The position numbers and the translations under genes were made by a program. From assembly GCA_027315255.1 (NCBI GenBank), contig DAHUYL010000020.1, forward strand, positions 1 to 32,654: a stretch of 32,654 bases of DNA, read 5' to 3'. Each line of letters opens with the position of its first letter. Position 1 is the stretch's first letter. A model generated the notes under the pieces. It was given only the letters and a program-made list of their open reading frames with translations. It had not been told where the DNA came from and did not search any database. Positions 31,321-32,654 of this stretch are shown in pieces. The DNA comes from Solirubrobacterales bacterium. Its GTDB lineage: Bacteria; Actinomycetota; Thermoleophilia; Solirubrobacterales; Solirubrobacteraceae.

Positions 31321-32654
31321 CCTCGGTCGAGCTGATCGACACGACCATGCGCGACGGCAACCAGAGCCTGTGGAGCGCCACCGGCTTGACGACGCCGGAC
31401 CTGGTCGCGGTGGCGCCGGCGTTCGACCGGGTCGGCTACCACGCCTGCGACTTCACCTCGAGCACGCACATGGCGGTGTCGGTGCGCTTCCATCGCGAGG
31501 ACCCGTGGGAGCGGATCAGGCTCGTGAGCGCGGCGATGCCGATCACGCCGCTCAGCATGATCACCACCGGGATGCGGTTCATTGCGTGGGTGCCGGCCGC
31601 CGAGGACGTGATGGCGCTGTCGTTCCGGCTCGTGGCGCGCTGCGGCATCCGCCGCATGCAGATCGCGGACCCGTCGAACGATCCCGAGCGGCTGCGGCGG
31701 ATCGCTCGGCTCGCCCGGCGCGAGGGAATCGAGGAGGTCGTGATCGGCCTGACCTACTCGATCAGCGAGGTCCACACCCACGCCTACTACGCGCAGAGGG
31801 CCGCGGCTCTGGCCGACTGTGCCGACATGGACAGGCTGTACCTGAAGGACCCGGGCGGGTTGCTCACCCCCGACGCGGTCCGCGAATTGGCGCCGGCGTT
31901 CATCGCCGCTGCCGGCGAGCGGCCGACCGAGCTCCACAGCCACTGCACGATCGGGCTTGCCCCGTTCGTCTACGTCGAGGGCGTGCGCGCCGGTTTCCAC
32001 GCGGTCCACACCGCGTCCGGGCCGCTGTCGCGCGGCACCTCGCAGCCGGAAGCGGTTGCGACAGTCCGCAACCTCGAGGCGGCCGGAATGTCGGTGGCGC
32101 TCGACCTCGACGCGCAGGCGGCGGTCACCCGCCACTTCGACGAGCTGGCGGCGCGCAACGGGCTGCCGGCGGGTACGCCCCAGGAGTTCGACGCCGCCTA
32201 CTACCGCCATCAGCTCCCGGGCGGGATGGTGACGACGACGCAGCGGATGCTCGACGAGCTGCGCCGACCGGAGCTGTTCGAGGCCGTGCTCGAGGAGGTC
32301 CCGCGCGTGCGCGCCGAGATGGGCTACCCGATCATCGTGACGCCGGTGTCGCAGCTGATCGCGACGCAGGCAACCCGCAACGTGATCGAGCCCGAGCGCT
32401 GGATGACCGTCTCGGACGAGACGGTTCGCTACTTCCTCGGGCACTACGGCGAGTCGCCGGCACCGGTCGACCCGGTGGTGGCCGCCCGCGTGCTCGACCG
32501 CCCCCATTCGGCGAAGTTGAGCGAGCTCGAGCCGATCAGCCTCGAGGGCGCCCGCGCCCGGTTCGGCTCGCGGATGTCCGACGAGGAGCTGCTGCTGCGC
32601 CTGACGATGCCCGAGGAACAGGTGGACGCGATGGTCGCCGCGCGCGAGGGTGCG
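31317..32654 (+). CDS. Biotin-dependent carboxyltransferase, pyruvate carboxylase/oxaloacetate decarboxylase (HMGL-like) type, C-terminus off the right edge
   Basis: This TIM-barrel carboxyltransferase has 446 residues visible. The metal-site residues of the family are present: Asp13 in MRDGNQSLWS, the carbamylated Lys177 in LYLKDPGGLLTP, and His207/His209 in LHSHCTIGLAP. GTSQP and the catalytic Thr (PGGMVT, Thr306) are also conserved. However, the LLRG(A/Q)NxVGY segment, whose Arg and Tyr bind pyruvate in pyruvate carboxylase (Arg621 and Tyr628 in Rhizobium etli, from memory), here reads ITTGMRFIAW, with Thr84 and Trp91 at those places. The acceptor may therefore not be pyruvate. ATG 31317 overlaps the biotin carboxylase stop (ATGA). 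A C-terminal PYC_OADA-like helical region is present; no fused biotinyl domain is seen before the edge. Confidence 0.88.
   Translation, partial: MTSVELIDTTMRDGNQSLWSATGLTTPDLVAVAPAFDRVGYHACDFTSSTHMAVSVRFHREDPWERIRLVSAAMPITPLSMITTGMRFIAWVPAAEDVMALSFRLVARCGIRRMQIADPSNDPERLRRIARLARREGIEEVVIGLTYSISEVHTHAYYAQRAAALADCADMDRLYLKDPGGLLTPDAVRELAPAFIAAAGERPTELHSHCTIGLAPFVYVEGVRAGFHAVHTASGPLSRGTSQPEAVATVRNLEAAGMSVALDLDAQAAVTRHFDELAARNGLPAGTPQEFDAAYYRHQLPGGMVTTTQRMLDELRRPELFEAVLEEVPRVRAEMGYPIIVTPVSQLIATQATRNVIEPERWMTVSDETVRYFLGHYGESPAPVDPVVAARVLDRPHSAKLSELEPISLEGARARFGSRMSDEELLLRLTMPEEQVDAMVAAREGA

Noticed and set aside
1-32654. tRNA, rRNA, CRISPR arrays, insertion sequences and integrase genes
   Set aside because: None seen: no transposase-like frames, no regularly spaced repeats, no cloverleaf-like sequences noticed on reading.

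Overview
The DNA is very G+C-rich, uses many GTG starts and one TTG start, and its genes are tightly packed with 1- or 4-base start/stop overlaps. This suggests a chromosomal segment of a high-GC Actinomycetota, possibly a soil Thermoleophilia/Solirubrobacterales-type organism. That placement is inferred from composition and gene style; there is no rRNA or other marker gene. I see no tRNA, rRNA, CRISPR array, insertion sequence or phage gene. No gene-free stretch exceeds about 215 bases.

Region 1 (1-5053): on the minus strand, a branched-chain-amino-acid-type ABC importer (periplasmic binding protein, livH, livM, and livG cut by the left edge). It is divergent from an FCD/GntR regulator. The shared spacer holds a promoter whose -35 lies inside an operator-like dyad, and a related perfect palindrome lies beside the regulator start. 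Region 2 (4993-9956): four minus-strand genes encode two tandem thiamine-dependent E1 alpha/beta pairs with no E2 or E3, preceded by a TIM-barrel isomerase. Region 3 (10029-15356): a DUF3291 protein, a DHA2-type exporter, then a CaiB/BaiF CoA-transferase divergent from a glutaryl-CoA dehydrogenase across a symmetric promoter/operator, followed by a second FCD/GntR regulator. This looks like a glutarate activation and oxidation module.

Region 4 (15416-19190): a compact SNF2 ATPase followed by an unrecognised 679-residue coiled-coil/zinc-ribbon protein. This two-gene unit is unlike its catabolic neighbours. Region 5 (19402-21086): an alpha/beta hydrolase and an NADPH:quinone-reductase-like enzyme.

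Region 6 (21163-32654) is the most interesting. Two paralogous proteins (609 and 612 residues) resemble the substrate plus phospho-histidine part of PEP synthase or phenylphosphate synthase but lack the ATP-binding domain. That domain is a separate 356-residue gene opening an operon with a biotin carboxyl carrier protein, a biotin carboxylase and an HMGL-type carboxyltransferase (cut by the right edge). The carboxyltransferase keeps the metal site and catalytic Thr but appears to lack the Arg and Tyr that bind pyruvate in pyruvate carboxylase. A phytoene-desaturase-like FAD oxidoreductase, an SDR and a LysR regulator complete the locus. My working hypothesis is a split dikinase that phosphorylates an alcohol, phenol or enol, coupled to biotin-dependent carboxylation of an unusual acceptor. 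Downstream use might run through the E1 or glutaryl-CoA modules, but that link is speculative.
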